From the NCBI GenBank assembly GCA_041395865.1, contig JAWKZQ010000012.1, positions 1 to 64,000 of the forward strand: a DNA stretch of 64,000 nucleotides. The letters are read 5' to 3'. Numbering within the stretch: the first letter of the stretch is position 1; each line of letters begins with the position of its first letter. The notes beneath the pieces were generated by a model that worked only from the letters and a program-made list of their open reading frames with translations, had not been told where the DNA came from and ran no database searches. A program made the position numbers and the translations under genes. Shown here piece after piece: positions 1-8,772 of this stretch. This DNA is from IMCC2047 sp041395865. Lineage in GTDB: Bacteria > Pseudomonadota > Gammaproteobacteria > Pseudomonadales > IMCC2047.

Positions 1-874
1 TCTGCGACAGATCAAGCAATACACCTGCCAGCACCGAGTCCCTGTCATCAAGGCTTACGGTGCCAACACCGCCGATCAAATCGGCGCTGTTCTCGGAAGC
101 CGCCAACCAACGTGCCGCCTCACTGGAAGCACCGCGCTGGGACAAGGTGTATACCGAGGCCCCTTTAGCCTTTGGGCTCTTAAAGGCATCGGCGTGAATG
201 GACACCAGAATATCCGCGTTCATTTTCCTGGCTCGCTCGGTACGCGCCCGCAGCCCCACGTAATAATCCCCCGTGCGGATCATTTTCGGCGTAAAGCCCA
301 GCTCCTGTTTAAACAGGTATTCCAGCTCGCGGGCAATGGCTAACACCACTGTTTTCTCTCGAATGCCAAAGGGCCCCAAGGCGCCAGGGTCCTCCCCCCC
401 ATGCCCGGCATCAATAACCACCACAACGTTGCGACGCGCACCGGCATCCGTTTTCACCGTTTGCACAGGCTCAGCGGGCTGGCCGTTCTTAGGATACAGG
501 TCAACCACCAGGCGATGGCCGTATTGCTGGTTCGCAGGTAGAACAAAGCTGCGCGGCTTGATTTGCTGGGCCAAATCCAGGACAACCCGCAAATCCTTAC
601 CGTTACGCGTCGCGTGGCGCACATTCTGCACCAGCGTTGAAGGCAGTTTCAGGGCACTGAGCTGCGGATTGTCCGCCACCCCGGCAATATCAATCACCAG
701 GCGGCCAGGATTATCCAGCGTGAATATGCTGTGTTCGACAGGCTGGCTGACATCAAAAACGATGCGGGTATGATCCGGCGCGGGCCACACCCGCACCCCC
801 TCAACCTTAACTGCAGCAAAGCTTTGCTGAGCTACAAGCATGAGACCAATCAGAGCAGCTATGAGTGTTCGCAT
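1..874 (-). CDS. amiB: N-acetylmuramoyl-L-alanine amidase (AmiB/AmiC type), C-terminus cut by window edge
   Basis: Periplasmic zinc amidase that cleaves septal peptidoglycan during daughter-cell separation. The reading frame is open from the ATG at 872-874 to the window edge (about 291 codons). It begins with a signal peptide (MRTLIAALIGLML, cleavage near SFA-AVKV), followed by an AMIN domain and then Amidase_3. The zinc and catalytic motifs VVIDAGHGGEDPGA and SIHADAFKSP are visible. It is the last visible gene of an nnr-tsaE-amiB set, an order shared with many gammaproteobacteria where mutL follows; mutL would lie outside the window. The family assignment is firm; the choice of AmiB over AmiC rests mainly on the neighbours. 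Confidence 0.9.
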   Translation of the reverse strand, partial: MRTLIAALIGLMLVAQQSFAAVKVEGVRVWPAPDHTRIVFDVSQPVEHSIFTLDNPGRLVIDIAGVADNPQLSALKLPSTLVQNVRHATRNGKDLRVVLDLAQQIKPRSFVLPANQQYGHRLVVDLYPKNGQPAEPVQTVKTDAGARRNVVVVIDAGHGGEDPGALGPFGIREKTVVLAIARELEYLFKQELGFTPKMIRTGDYYVGLRARTERARKMNADILVSIHADAFKSPKAKGASVYTLSQRGASSEAARWLAASENSADLIGGVGTVSLDDRDSVLAGVLLDLSQ

Positions 875-1000
875 TTGCTTCACAGGTTCAGCAACGACTG
901 TTTTATCCGTAATTATTAATGTAGACCAGTCTTACAAAAAAATCGAAAAAGTACCAATAACAGACTGATTTTTGAGGATTAAATCACTCACAAAGCAGAA

Positions 1001-1483
1001 TTACAAGCCGTTAACAACCGCTCGCCCCCGATCTGTGCACGCACGACACACCAACTGCCTTCCGCGCCCCTTGACCCGAATATCCAGCTCAAGGTCTGGC
1101 ACGGGCAGCACACCGGCGCCCCTTTCAGGCCACTCCACAAGGCAAATACTCTCGCCATCAAAGTAATCCCGGCAGCCCATGAACTCGAGCTCCGATGGAT
1201 CCCCGAGACGATAAAGGTCAAAGTGATAGACCGTCTGGTCGCCCAGCTGATAGGGCTCAACCAGCGTATAGGTCGGGCTTTTGACATTGCCCTGGTGCCC
1301 CAGTCCAAACAGTACACCGCGACACAGGCTGGTTTTACCAACCCCCAGATCGCCGCGCAGAAACAGCACCGTCCCGGGCATCAGCAAGCCCGCCAGCTTT
1401 CCGGCAAAGCCTAAAGTTTCCTGCTCGTCAGCAAGGCCCGTTTCAAAATCGAAGGTTTCCAATGCGCCCTTTTCTCCGCTCAT
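1001..1483 (-). CDS. tsaE: tRNA threonylcarbamoyladenosine biosynthesis ATPase TsaE
   Basis: ATPase of the TsaBDE complex that makes the universal t6A37 modification on ANN-decoding tRNAs in the cytoplasm. At 160 residues it matches the family's usual size. A Walker A motif (GDLGVGKT, residues 44-51) and the downstream SPTYTLVEPY and HFDLYRL segments are family signatures. It starts 10 bp after the nnr stop and is followed by amiB, the conserved arrangement. No strong Shine-Dalgarno sequence is seen, so translation may depend on nnr. Confidence 0.95.
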   Translation of the reverse strand: MSGEKGALETFDFETGLADEQETLGFAGKLAGLLMPGTVLFLRGDLGVGKTSLCRGVLFGLGHQGNVKSPTYTLVEPYQLGDQTVYHFDLYRLGDPSELEFMGCRDYFDGESICLVEWPERGAGVLPVPDLELDIRVKGRGRQLVCRACTDRGRAVVNGL

Positions 1484-1493
1484 AAAAATTCAA

Positions 1494-3002
1494 CTATGAC
1501 AAATGCTGGCAAGGGTTTACCAGCGCCCGTAATCGTGGCAACAGGTCCGTCGCCAGCAACCCCCGTTCACCTTGCTCGGCCGCCTGATCGGCCGCCATGG
1601 CGTGCAGCATCACGCCCAAGCCCGCGGCCGACTCAAGCTCCACTCCCTGGGCCAGCAGGCTGCCCAGCACACCGCTCAGCACATCCCCCATGCCGCCGGA
1701 AGCCATGCCCGGGTTTCCAGCCGTGCACAACTTAAGGTTTCCCGATGCCCCGCTAACAAGGCTTCCCAGCCCCTTAAGAAGGGCAACGCCGCCATAGGCC
1801 TGCTGCAACTGGCGCACCGCAGCAAACCGGTCACGCTGCACGCTTGCTGTGTTCGTACCAAGAAGGCGGGCCGCTTCTCCCGGATGCGGGGTCAGAATCC
1901 AGCTCCCTCTGTTCGGCCGATCCGAAGCCGCCAGTAAATTCAACGCGTCAGCATCAACAACCAAGGGCAGTGACGAAGCAAGCACCTGCTGCAACAGCCC
2001 TCGGGCCCATTCATCCTGCCCAAGCCCTGGCCCCACCACGACCGCCGACTTATTTTCCAGCAAAGAACACAGGCTGTCAGGATTATCGACACCATGCACC
2101 ATAATTTCCGGGCTTCGCGCCAGAAATGCCGACACATGCTCAGGCCGGGTAGCCACACTGACCAGGCCAGCCCCGACCCGACCAGCCGCCTGGGCCGCCA
2201 TAATCGCTGCGCCACCCATGCCCAGGTTTCCGCCGACAATCAGCACATGACCAAAGTGCCCCTTATGCGCATCGCGTGAACGCGGCGCAAAGTGCACCTG
2301 CAATAACGCCGGATCGAGCCGTTTCGCCTGTGCCTGGACGCCGTCGTAAACAACCGCAGGCACTGCCAGGTCGTTGAAGACAAGCCTACCCGCCTGCAAC
2401 GGCCCCTGGGCGGTAAACATGCCCTGCTTAAGGCCGATAAAGCTGGCCGTCACATCGGCATGCACCGCATCACCCAGCACACAGCCGGTATCGCTGCACA
2501 GCCCCGAAGGAATATCCACGGCAATGACGGGCACACCCGACTGATTGATTACCGAAATAGCCCTATCAAAGGGCGAACGCACGGCCTGGTTCAACCCCGT
2601 TCCCAGCAGCGCATCGACAACCACATCGGCCTCAATACGCACCGACTCAGACCAGGGCGTAAAAATCACGCCACACTCGCGCGCCCACTGGCAGGCACGC
2701 GCCGCATCGCCAGCCAGCCTCTCTTCGGGACCCACCTGGACAAGCTGCACTTTAAGACCGTGCTCTACAGCCAGCCCGGCCACAATATAACCGTCGCCAC
2801 CATTATTGCCCGGACCGCACCAGACACTGACAGCCCGTGCATCCGGCCAATTCAGCAGCAACTGATCAAAGGTAAACCGCCCCGCCCGGCGCATGAGCTG
2901 AATACCGGGTATCCCTTGCTCCTGAATCGCGAGGCGGTCCAGCTCTCGCACCTGTTCGGCGCGATAAAGCTCTTGAGGCAAAGCCTGACAATCATCCATC
3001 AT
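1494..3002 (-). CDS. nnr: bifunctional NAD(P)H-hydrate epimerase / ADP-dependent dehydratase
   Basis: Repairs hydrated, inactive NADH and NADPH: the N-terminal YjeF_N domain epimerises the hydrate and the C-terminal ribokinase-like domain removes water using ADP. At 502 residues both domains are complete. The N-terminal nucleotide loop GNNGGDGY lies at about residues 65-72, and the dehydratase catalytic loop with GMGD lies in the last 70 residues. It heads the nnr-tsaE-amiB set and is divergent from queG, as in E. coli. Confidence 0.95.
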   Translation of the reverse strand: MMDDCQALPQELYRAEQVRELDRLAIQEQGIPGIQLMRRAGRFTFDQLLLNWPDARAVSVWCGPGNNGGDGYIVAGLAVEHGLKVQLVQVGPEERLAGDAARACQWARECGVIFTPWSESVRIEADVVVDALLGTGLNQAVRSPFDRAISVINQSGVPVIAVDIPSGLCSDTGCVLGDAVHADVTASFIGLKQGMFTAQGPLQAGRLVFNDLAVPAVVYDGVQAQAKRLDPALLQVHFAPRSRDAHKGHFGHVLIVGGNLGMGGAAIMAAQAAGRVGAGLVSVATRPEHVSAFLARSPEIMVHGVDNPDSLCSLLENKSAVVVGPGLGQDEWARGLLQQVLASSLPLVVDADALNLLAASDRPNRGSWILTPHPGEAARLLGTNTASVQRDRFAAVRQLQQAYGGVALLKGLGSLVSGASGNLKLCTAGNPGMASGGMGDVLSGVLGSLLAQGVELESAAGLGVMLHAMAADQAAEQGERGLLATDLLPRLRALVNPCQHLS

Positions 3003-3107
3003 TTTATTACCCGTTACTTGGTGGTGGAGGCCTGGATCGGCTAGTATGGCAAACTATCTCTTTATAGTAACGTCCTGCCCCAGGCAAGCCCAACGCTTCC
3101 ACCGCAA

Positions 3108-4202
3108 ATGAACGCCCAAACACCCCACCAAACCGAACTCACCGAACTGGCCGAACAGATCAAGGACTGGGGCCAGGCAGCCGGGTTTCAGGGCGTGGGC
3201 ATCACCGATATCGACCTTACCGAACATGAAGTGCGGCTGCAGCAATGGCTCGACCAAGGCCTGCACGGCGAATTGGGCTATATGGCTCAGCACGGCCACA
3301 AGCGCAGCCGCCCCGACGAACTGATTCCCGGCACCCTGCGCGTCATTTCATTCCGCATGGATTACCTGTCCGTGCAAGCCCGCGACAGCAGCACAAATGA
3401 CGATTCCGCGAGAGCCCGTGTATCGCGTTATGCGTTAGGCCGGGATTACCACAAGCTGATTCGCAAACGCCTGTCCCGGCTGGCCGAACAAATCGAACGC
3501 TCCGCCAGGGAACTCGGCATCACTGAGGGCGATGACCAATACCGCGCTTTCGTGGACAGCGCCCCCGTCCTGGAACGCGCCCTCGCCGAAAAGGCCGGTT
3601 TAGGGTGGATCGGTAAAAACACCATGCTGCTTAGCCGCGAGGCGGGCTCTTATTTTTTCCTGGGCGAAATTTACACCAACCTGCCCTTACCCACCGACGC
3701 ACCGGTCAAGCAAAATCACTGCGGCAAGTGCCAGGCCTGTCTCGACGCTTGCCCGACCAACGCCTTTGTCTCGCCCTACGTATTGGATGCAAAAAAGTGC
3801 GTCTCCTACCTCACCATCGAACTCAAGGGCAGCATCCCGGAAGCGCTACGCCCCGGCATTGGCAATCGCATTTTCGGCTGCGACGACTGCCAATCTGTAT
3901 GCCCCTGGAATCGTTTTGCCCAACCGACTGACGAACAGGATTTTCAGCCTCGCCACGGTCTGGACACAGCCCAGCTCATTGAGCTTTTCATGTGGTCCGA
4001 AGAGGCGTTTCTGGAACGCACCGCCGGTTCACCGATCCGACGCACCGGCTATGAGGGCTGGCTACGCAATATTGCCGTGGCGTTGGGCAACGCACCGAGT
4101 AGTATTCCGGTGGTTGAGGCGCTAAAGCGTCGGCTGGAGTATCCGTCGGATATTGTACGGGAGCATGTTGACTGGGCGTTGGGTAGGCACTCAGCCCTCT
4201 AG
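3108..4202 (+). CDS. queG: epoxyqueuosine reductase
   Basis: Cobalamin-dependent iron-sulfur enzyme for the last step of queuosine synthesis in GUN-anticodon tRNAs. It is 364 residues long. Two ferredoxin-like cysteine clusters are complete: CGKCQACLDACP near residue 205 and CDDCQSVCPWN near 258. The upstream sequence RAFVDSAPVLERALAEKAG is the family signature around the catalytic Asp. The gene is divergent from nnr across about 105 bp. A dispersed-repeat cluster begins about 25 bp after its stop. Confidence 0.95.
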   Translation: MNAQTPHQTELTELAEQIKDWGQAAGFQGVGITDIDLTEHEVRLQQWLDQGLHGELGYMAQHGHKRSRPDELIPGTLRVISFRMDYLSVQARDSSTNDDSARARVSRYALGRDYHKLIRKRLSRLAEQIERSARELGITEGDDQYRAFVDSAPVLERALAEKAGLGWIGKNTMLLSREAGSYFFLGEIYTNLPLPTDAPVKQNHCGKCQACLDACPTNAFVSPYVLDAKKCVSYLTIELKGSIPEALRPGIGNRIFGCDDCQSVCPWNRFAQPTDEQDFQPRHGLDTAQLIELFMWSEEAFLERTAGSPIRRTGYEGWLRNIAVALGNAPSSIPVVEALKRRLEYPSDIVREHVDWALGRHSAL

Positions 4203-4464
4203 TCATGCACTCTGTTTTTACTTTTTATTTCGCCCTATTGGGCGAGTTCATTTTCTTTGCAGGCCAAAGAAAACAGAACCAAAAGAAAGGCCTCTCTGAT
4301 CCATCGTCGGCTACGCCGATACCCTGCGCTACTCGTAAACTAACGGCCACTGCGGAACTCGCCTTTTAAAGATACTTAATCTTCAAAAGGCTCAAACAAT
4401 CCTCGCTACTGCGTGCCGTTATTTTTCTGCGTTGCTCGGCGATTTCCAAGAGAACAAAACCATC

Positions 4465-4551
4465 CGTCATTCCGGTTCATGGGCCGGAATCCATTTTCGG
4501 AAAAACCCAACCAAAGGCGAAACTGGATACCGGATCAAGCCCGGTATGACG
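4465..4551. repeat. palindromic intergenic repeat (CGTCATTCCGG...CCGGTATGACG)
   Basis: The left arm CGTCATTCCGG...CCGGAATCCA (4465-4493) is inversely related to CTGGATACCGG...CCCGGTATGACG (4523-4551), with about 30 bp between them. This layout is typical of REP/BIME-like dispersed repeats. A short fragment of similar sequence, ATGACGGGAATCCA, occurs at about 13862-13875, which supports a repeat family in this genome. Confidence 0.6.
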
Positions 4552-4763
4552 AGCCTTAAAGCTTTTAGTCTCCAAACTATTAGCATCACTCATAGCCTAC
4601 TATTGGCACCAAATACCCCCTTTCTGCGCAGCCGAGCATTGCAGCTTTCAAATGATAAAGGGCGAGGACTGTCTGAGGCTGAAAGCCGAGTTCCGCAGCC
4701 CCATTTGAAAGCGAAACGCACAGGGAAATCGCGAAGCGATCAAGCAGGGGGCGGCTTTGATTG

Positions 4764-4793
4764 TTAAGGCTTTTGGACGGCCAAAAGCCTTAA
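4764..4793. repeat. perfect 13-bp hairpin at right end of repeat composite
   Basis: TTAAGGCTTTTGG at 4764-4776 pairs perfectly with 4781-4793 around an ACGG loop. It occupies the place that the CTTTG/CAAAG hairpin (4251-4273) holds in the left arm. It could act as a structural end of the element or as a weak terminator downstream of the HEPN-like gene. Confidence 0.6.
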
Positions 4794-4857
4794 CTCGCCC
4801 AGCAAGGGCGAAACAAAAATATGCAAGAACCAGGGAAAACTTCGTTTATTCGCACTT

Positions 4858-5481
4858 TCACTCGATTCGGACGAACCAACCTTCGGGGTTAAAATTTTTC
4901 CTAGTGATTGTGCTTGATATATTCGCAAATTTTGGAACAAATTCATTGAAATACTTCATGTACATCTGAAGTTCACCAATACTAGGGAAGTCATCTTTCG
5001 AACCTTTATATGGATCAGGGTGGTTTGGTTCGTGAAATTCAAAATCTACTGTGTCCCCATGCTCATTTTCAATGATGTCGCCGGCATGCCAAAGGTGCTT
5101 AATATGAAGCATTCGATTTCTTATTTCGAATAAATTAAGTATTCCGCGGACACGCCCATCATCTGTATTTAGCTGATACTTGAAATTTGAGAGAACTAAC
5201 GGCAATTGAGAAAACCTGTCATATAGTTTCATAAATAAATATGGTCGCACATGCTGCATGTAGCTTTTCCCAAAGTGCTTGTGGAATCGGTTTACATATG
5301 CAGTATTAATTTCTCCTTCAATACTTGAGGCTACTGATGTGATAAATGAAGGAGTAAGCACATAATATCGTGGACCAGACTCAATTAGGCTAAGCAGAAA
5401 TTCAGCAGATTTCCTCGCAGTCCAGATTCCGAGATTCGATTGAGAGAATGACTCCCTTTTTTTTCGATTTATTGCTTCCAT
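4858..5481 (-). CDS. hypothetical protein with HEPN-like R-N-x3-H motif
   Basis: A 207-residue protein I do not recognise as a named family. It is predicted to be mostly helical and soluble. The segment LFEIRNRMLHIKHL (R121-N122 to H126) matches the Rx4-6H signature of HEPN ribonuclease and toxin-related domains, where Arg and His form the active site. The base composition is clearly more AT-rich than its neighbours, suggesting recent acquisition. It starts only 3 bp after the orn stop, so it is probably cotranscribed with that RNase gene, and a repeat composite follows it. Coding status is well supported by length; the HEPN assignment rests on one motif and could be chance. Confidence 0.6.
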   Translation of the reverse strand: MEAINRKKRESFSQSNLGIWTARKSAEFLLSLIESGPRYYVLTPSFITSVASSIEGEINTAYVNRFHKHFGKSYMQHVRPYLFMKLYDRFSQLPLVLSNFKYQLNTDDGRVRGILNLFEIRNRMLHIKHLWHAGDIIENEHGDTVDFEFHEPNHPDPYKGSKDDFPSIGELQMYMKYFNEFVPKFANISSTITRKNFNPEGWFVRIE

Positions 5482-5484
5482 ACT

Positions 5485-6030
5485 CTAACCCAACCTAAAA
5501 AACTCCTCCCGATAATGCTGCAACTCGGCAATCGAATCCCGAATATCATCCAGCGCCAAATGCGAACCGCCCTTTTTAACGCCTTTCAGCACATCGGGCC
5601 GCCAGCGCCGTGCCAATTCCTTAACCGAGCTCACATCCAGGTTGCGATAGTGGAAATACTTCTCCAGCTCCGGCATGCAACGCGCCATAAAGCGGCGATC
5701 CTGGCAAATACTGTTCCCACACATCGGTGATTTACCAGCGGGCACATACTGCTTTAAAAAGGCGATCGTTTCAGCCTCCGCTTCAGCCATGCTGACATCA
5801 CTCGCCAGCACCCGTTGCGTCAAACCCGATTTGCCATGCTGCCGGGTATTCCACTCATCCATGCCATCCATCGTTTCCTTTGTCTGGCGAATCGCCAGCA
5901 CAGGCCCTTCGGCGACCGTATTTAAATTAGCGTCGGTCACTATGGTGGCAATTTCGATTATGGTATCGTGGTCCGGATCAAGGCCGGTCATTTCCAGATC
6001 AACCCAGATCAGGTGGTCAGCATTCGGCAT
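5485..6030 (-). CDS. orn: oligoribonuclease
   Basis: 3'-5' exonuclease that degrades 2-5-nt RNAs and linear pGpG, so it finishes RNA decay and cyclic-di-GMP turnover. At 181 residues it is the normal length. DEDDh motifs are present: DLEMTGLD (residues 11-18), the middle Asp region, and a C-terminal HLALDDIRDS. The start has a good ribosome site (AGGAAATGCT before ATG). It is divergent from rsgA, as in E. coli and Pseudomonas. Confidence 0.96.
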   Translation of the reverse strand: MPNADHLIWVDLEMTGLDPDHDTIIEIATIVTDANLNTVAEGPVLAIRQTKETMDGMDEWNTRQHGKSGLTQRVLASDVSMAEAEAETIAFLKQYVPAGKSPMCGNSICQDRRFMARCMPELEKYFHYRNLDVSSVKELARRWRPDVLKGVKKGGSHLALDDIRDSIAELQHYREEFFRLG

Positions 6031-6096
6031 AGCATTTCCTATTATTAAGAATTGTCAGTCATAAACCAGTGAGCAGTTTAGCGTGATTTTCAGAAC

Positions 6097-7104
6097 ATGG
6101 CGAAGCGACGTCTGACTCGCCGCCAACAATGGCGTATCGACAAAATCCAGCAGGAGCGTAAACAGCGCGCCGAAAAGCGCGAGGGCCATATTGAAGAAAG
6201 TCTTGCGCACGGAGAGCTGGGGCCGGAACAGCATGCCCTGGTCATTGCCCATTATGGTTCCCAGGTGGAAGTGGAGGCGGCAGACGGCACCCTGCACCGC
6301 TGCCAGTTCCGAACCAATATCGGTCGTATCGTTACCGGCGACCAGGTGGTGTGGCGCCCGGCCGTCAATCAAAGCGGTGTTATTGTCGCCGTTTCTCCCC
6401 GCACTTCAGAACTGAGCCGCCCGGATGCGCACGGCAACCTGCGCCCGGTGGCGGCCAATATCGACCAGATTTTCCTGGTGATTGCAGCCGAGCCCCGCAC
6501 GCCCTACGGGCTGATCGACCGTTACCTGGTCGCCGCTGAAAACGTTCACATCCGCCCCATTATTTTAATTAACAAAGCCGACCTGCTATCGGGCGATGCC
6601 GCCGCATGGGCCGAAGAGGTCGAACGCATTTATACCGCCGTTGGCTACCAGCTGATTCACACCAGTACCCGCTCGGAATCAGACCTAAGCTGCTTGAAAA
6701 AAGCCATGCACGATCAAACCAGCATCTTTGTGGGCCAGTCCGGCGTCGGCAAAACCTCTTTGGTTAACACCCTGCTTCCCGAGGTCGATGCGCGCGTTGG
6801 CGCTCTCTCAGAAACCACCCGCAAAGGCATGCACACGACAACCACGGCCCAGTTATTCCACCTCCCCGAAGGCGGCAACATCATCGACTCGCCCGGTATC
6901 CGTGAATTCGGCCTGACTCATGTTACGCCTCAACAGCTAACCGAAGGCTTTATCGAATTCACCCCCCTGCTCGGGCATTGCAAGTTCCGCGACTGCAAAC
7001 ACTTGCATGAACCCGGCTGCGCACTGCAAGAAGCCGTTGAAGCAGGAAAAGTCAGCCTCCAGCGTTTTCAAAGCTATCACCAGATACGGGAAAGCATTGA
7101 ATAA
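6097..7104 (+). CDS. rsgA: ribosome small-subunit-dependent GTPase A
   Basis: Circularly permuted GTPase that checks late 30S subunit maturation and releases RbfA. It is 335 residues long. Order: N-terminal OB domain, permuted G domain with NKAD before the P-loop (GQSGVGKTSL, about residues 213-222), and a C-terminal zinc domain with CKFRDCKHLHEPGC. The N-terminus is Arg/Lys-rich, as usual. It is divergent from orn. rbfA, its functional partner, is also in this window at 24.3 kb. Confidence 0.95.
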   Translation: MAKRRLTRRQQWRIDKIQQERKQRAEKREGHIEESLAHGELGPEQHALVIAHYGSQVEVEAADGTLHRCQFRTNIGRIVTGDQVVWRPAVNQSGVIVAVSPRTSELSRPDAHGNLRPVAANIDQIFLVIAAEPRTPYGLIDRYLVAAENVHIRPIILINKADLLSGDAAAWAEEVERIYTAVGYQLIHTSTRSESDLSCLKKAMHDQTSIFVGQSGVGKTSLVNTLLPEVDARVGALSETTRKGMHTTTTAQLFHLPEGGNIIDSPGIREFGLTHVTPQQLTEGFIEFTPLLGHCKFRDCKHLHEPGCALQEAVEAGKVSLQRFQSYHQIRESIE

Positions 7105-7159
7105 TCAGCAAAAATAGTCGTCCATTACCGCGCCAGCCCGCCAATAATGAATAAAGCGC

Positions 7160-7188
7160 TTGGCATTCAAAACAACCGCCTTTAGAAT
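7160..7188 (+). promoter_or_regulatory. sigma70 promoter for dksA
   Basis: TTGGCA (7160-7165) and TAGAAT (7183-7188) are separated by exactly 17 bp, about 105 bp upstream of the chosen dksA start. This leaves a long leader, typical of dksA. Confidence 0.65.
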
Positions 7189-7264
7189 CTGGGCCGCAAA
7201 AAAATGCCGGTCGTTCTGGACTGGTCAAATCCGAATGTGGTACTACTTTTATTTTGTAGCACAC

Positions 7265-7272
7265 AACAATAA
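7265..7272 (+). promoter_or_regulatory. AAnAAnAA (CA-type) motif in dksA leader
   Basis: AACAATAA sits about 10 nt upstream of the dksA Shine-Dalgarno sequence. It fits the AAnAAnAA pattern bound by Hfq with Crc in Pseudomonas. Short A-rich motifs arise by chance, and whether this organism has Crc is unknown. Confidence 0.3.
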
Positions 7273-7292
7273 CGAGTTTGATGAGGCACCCT

Positions 7293-7724
7293 ATGCCAAA
7301 AGGAAACGGACCCTCTTTAAAGAATTTCACGCCCTATAGTCCTAAAAAAGGCGAGGAATACATGAACAAGGCTCAGCTTGAGCACTTCAAACAGATCTTG
7401 AATACCTGGAAGGCTGAGCTGGCCGAAGAGGCCAACCGTACTGTGCATCACCTGCAGGAAGATGCCAGCAACTACGCGGACCCCAACGACCGAGCCAGCC
7501 AGGAAGAGGAGTTCAGCCTCGAACTGCGCGCCCGCGACCGCGAACGCAAGCTGACCAAGAAAATCAACAGCACCCTGGAGCGCATCGAAGTGGAAGACTA
7601 CGGTTATTGCGACTCCTGCGGCATCGAGATTGGCATTAAGCGCCTGGAAGCCCGCCCTACGGCAACATTGTGCATTGATTGCAAGACACTGGCGGAAATC
7701 AAGGAACGCACCACTGGCACCTGA
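7293..7724 (+). CDS. dksA: RNA polymerase-binding transcription factor DksA
   Basis: Secondary-channel factor that works with ppGpp in the stringent response. The start at 7293 is chosen over in-frame TTG 7278 and ATG 7281 because AGG at 7284-7286 lies 6 nt upstream; this gives 143 residues. The coiled-coil tip DPNDRAS carries the two functional aspartates. The four-cysteine zinc finger (CDSC...CIDC) is intact. It precedes gluQ, the conserved order. Confidence 0.95.
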   Translation: MPKGNGPSLKNFTPYSPKKGEEYMNKAQLEHFKQILNTWKAELAEEANRTVHHLQEDASNYADPNDRASQEEEFSLELRARDRERKLTKKINSTLERIEVEDYGYCDSCGIEIGIKRLEARPTATLCIDCKTLAEIKERTTGT

Positions 7725-7765
7725 TATACAGTGATGGCAGCGGGCTACCCGTTGCCATCCCGGCT

Positions 7766-8701
7766 ATGCCTCAACCTCCCTCGCACCCAGCAAGCTACAT
7801 AGGGCGCTTCGCCCCCTCTCCGACCGGACCGCTTCACCTAGGCTCCCTGCTCGCCGCGCTGGCCAGCTACCTTGATGCCCACAGCCAGCAGGGCAAATGG
7901 CTGCTACGAATTGAAGACACAGACCCGCCACGGGAGCAACCCGGCGCCGCAAGCAGCATTCTTCGCGCCCTGGAGACACACGGACTCACCTGGAACGACA
8001 CCGAAACCTATCAAAGCCAACGCGCAAACATCTATCGCGAAGCCGCTGACAGCCTGGTCAACACCAGGCTTGCCTATTACTGCAGCTGCTCACGGCAACA
8101 GCTTAAAGAACACCCGGTCTATCCCGGAACCTGCAGGAACCAGTTTACCCCGCCTGACAAACCCGCAGCCATTCGCATCCTGACACGAGGCACCATCCAC
8201 TTCGTGGATGCTATCCAAGGCTCTCAGTCGCATAACATGCCGCAGGAAATTGGCGACTTCGTTATTTACCGTAAAGACCAGCTGGTGGCTTACCAGCTGG
8301 CCACCGCGTTGGATGACGCTTTGCAGGGCATCACCCATGTCGTGCGCGGCTGCGACCTGCTGGATTCGACACCGCGCCAGATTTACCTCCAGCAAGCGCT
8401 TGGTTTAAATGCTCCCAGCTACGCCCACATCCCGGTACTCGCCCACAGCAATGGTCAGAAGCTCAGCAAGCAAAACCTCGCCAAACCACTCGACCCGACG
8501 CTGGCACAGCAGAACCTGTTCATGGCATTAAACTGGTTAAACCAGCAGCCTCCCGACGAGCTCGCCCGGCAACCGATTAACGAGATACTTGCCTGGGGCA
8601 TTCAGCATTGGCAGCGAGAGCAAATACCTCGGACACAGGCAATCACAATCGCCCCGGAAACCGCCAATAACCCCATAAAAAGCGGGGATGTGTATTTTTA
8701 A
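7766..8701 (+). CDS. gluQ: glutamyl-Q tRNA(Asp) synthetase
   Basis: A GluRS paralogue lacking the anticodon-binding domain; it attaches glutamate to queuosine in tRNA-Asp. The start at 7766 gives 311 residues and places YIGRFAPSPTGPLHLGS close to the N-terminus, as in the 308-residue E. coli enzyme; the longer upstream frame overlaps dksA. The zinc site CSCSRQQLKEHPVYPGTC and the KLSK loop are present. Its substrate base is completed by QueG, also in this window. No clear Shine-Dalgarno sequence is seen. Confidence 0.93.
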   Translation: MPQPPSHPASYIGRFAPSPTGPLHLGSLLAALASYLDAHSQQGKWLLRIEDTDPPREQPGAASSILRALETHGLTWNDTETYQSQRANIYREAADSLVNTRLAYYCSCSRQQLKEHPVYPGTCRNQFTPPDKPAAIRILTRGTIHFVDAIQGSQSHNMPQEIGDFVIYRKDQLVAYQLATALDDALQGITHVVRGCDLLDSTPRQIYLQQALGLNAPSYAHIPVLAHSNGQKLSKQNLAKPLDPTLAQQNLFMALNWLNQQPPDELARQPINEILAWGIQHWQREQIPRTQAITIAPETANNPIKSGDVYF

Positions 8702-8772
8702 CCCGCAAGTGTTACAATTCGTAATACTTTTGTGGTTAATAAACATCCATTCATTCAATTGACGGTTTTGAC

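Larger units (their letters stand above)
4228..4814. repeat. composite of dispersed repeats in inverted arrangement
   Basis: No gene is supported between queG and 4858. The two ends are inverted copies of one another: 4228-4248 (TTTCGCCCTATTGGGCGAGTT) reads as the reverse complement of 4792-4814 with few differences. Each end is followed inward by a short hairpin, 4251-4273 on the left and 4764-4793 on the right (a perfect 13-bp stem with ACGG loop). Further in, both arms share CTGCGGAACTCG and a CAATCCTCGC/CAGTCCTCGC block. The centre holds another palindromic repeat (4465-4551). Short reading frames here are repeat-derived. It resembles dispersed repeats scattered through marine gammaproteobacterial genomes; that comparison is from memory. 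Confidence 0.7.

Noticed and set aside
4432..4969. Short plus-strand reading frames in the repeat composite
   Set aside because: They are made of repeat sequence, have no ribosome sites, and one overlaps the HEPN-like gene on the other strand.
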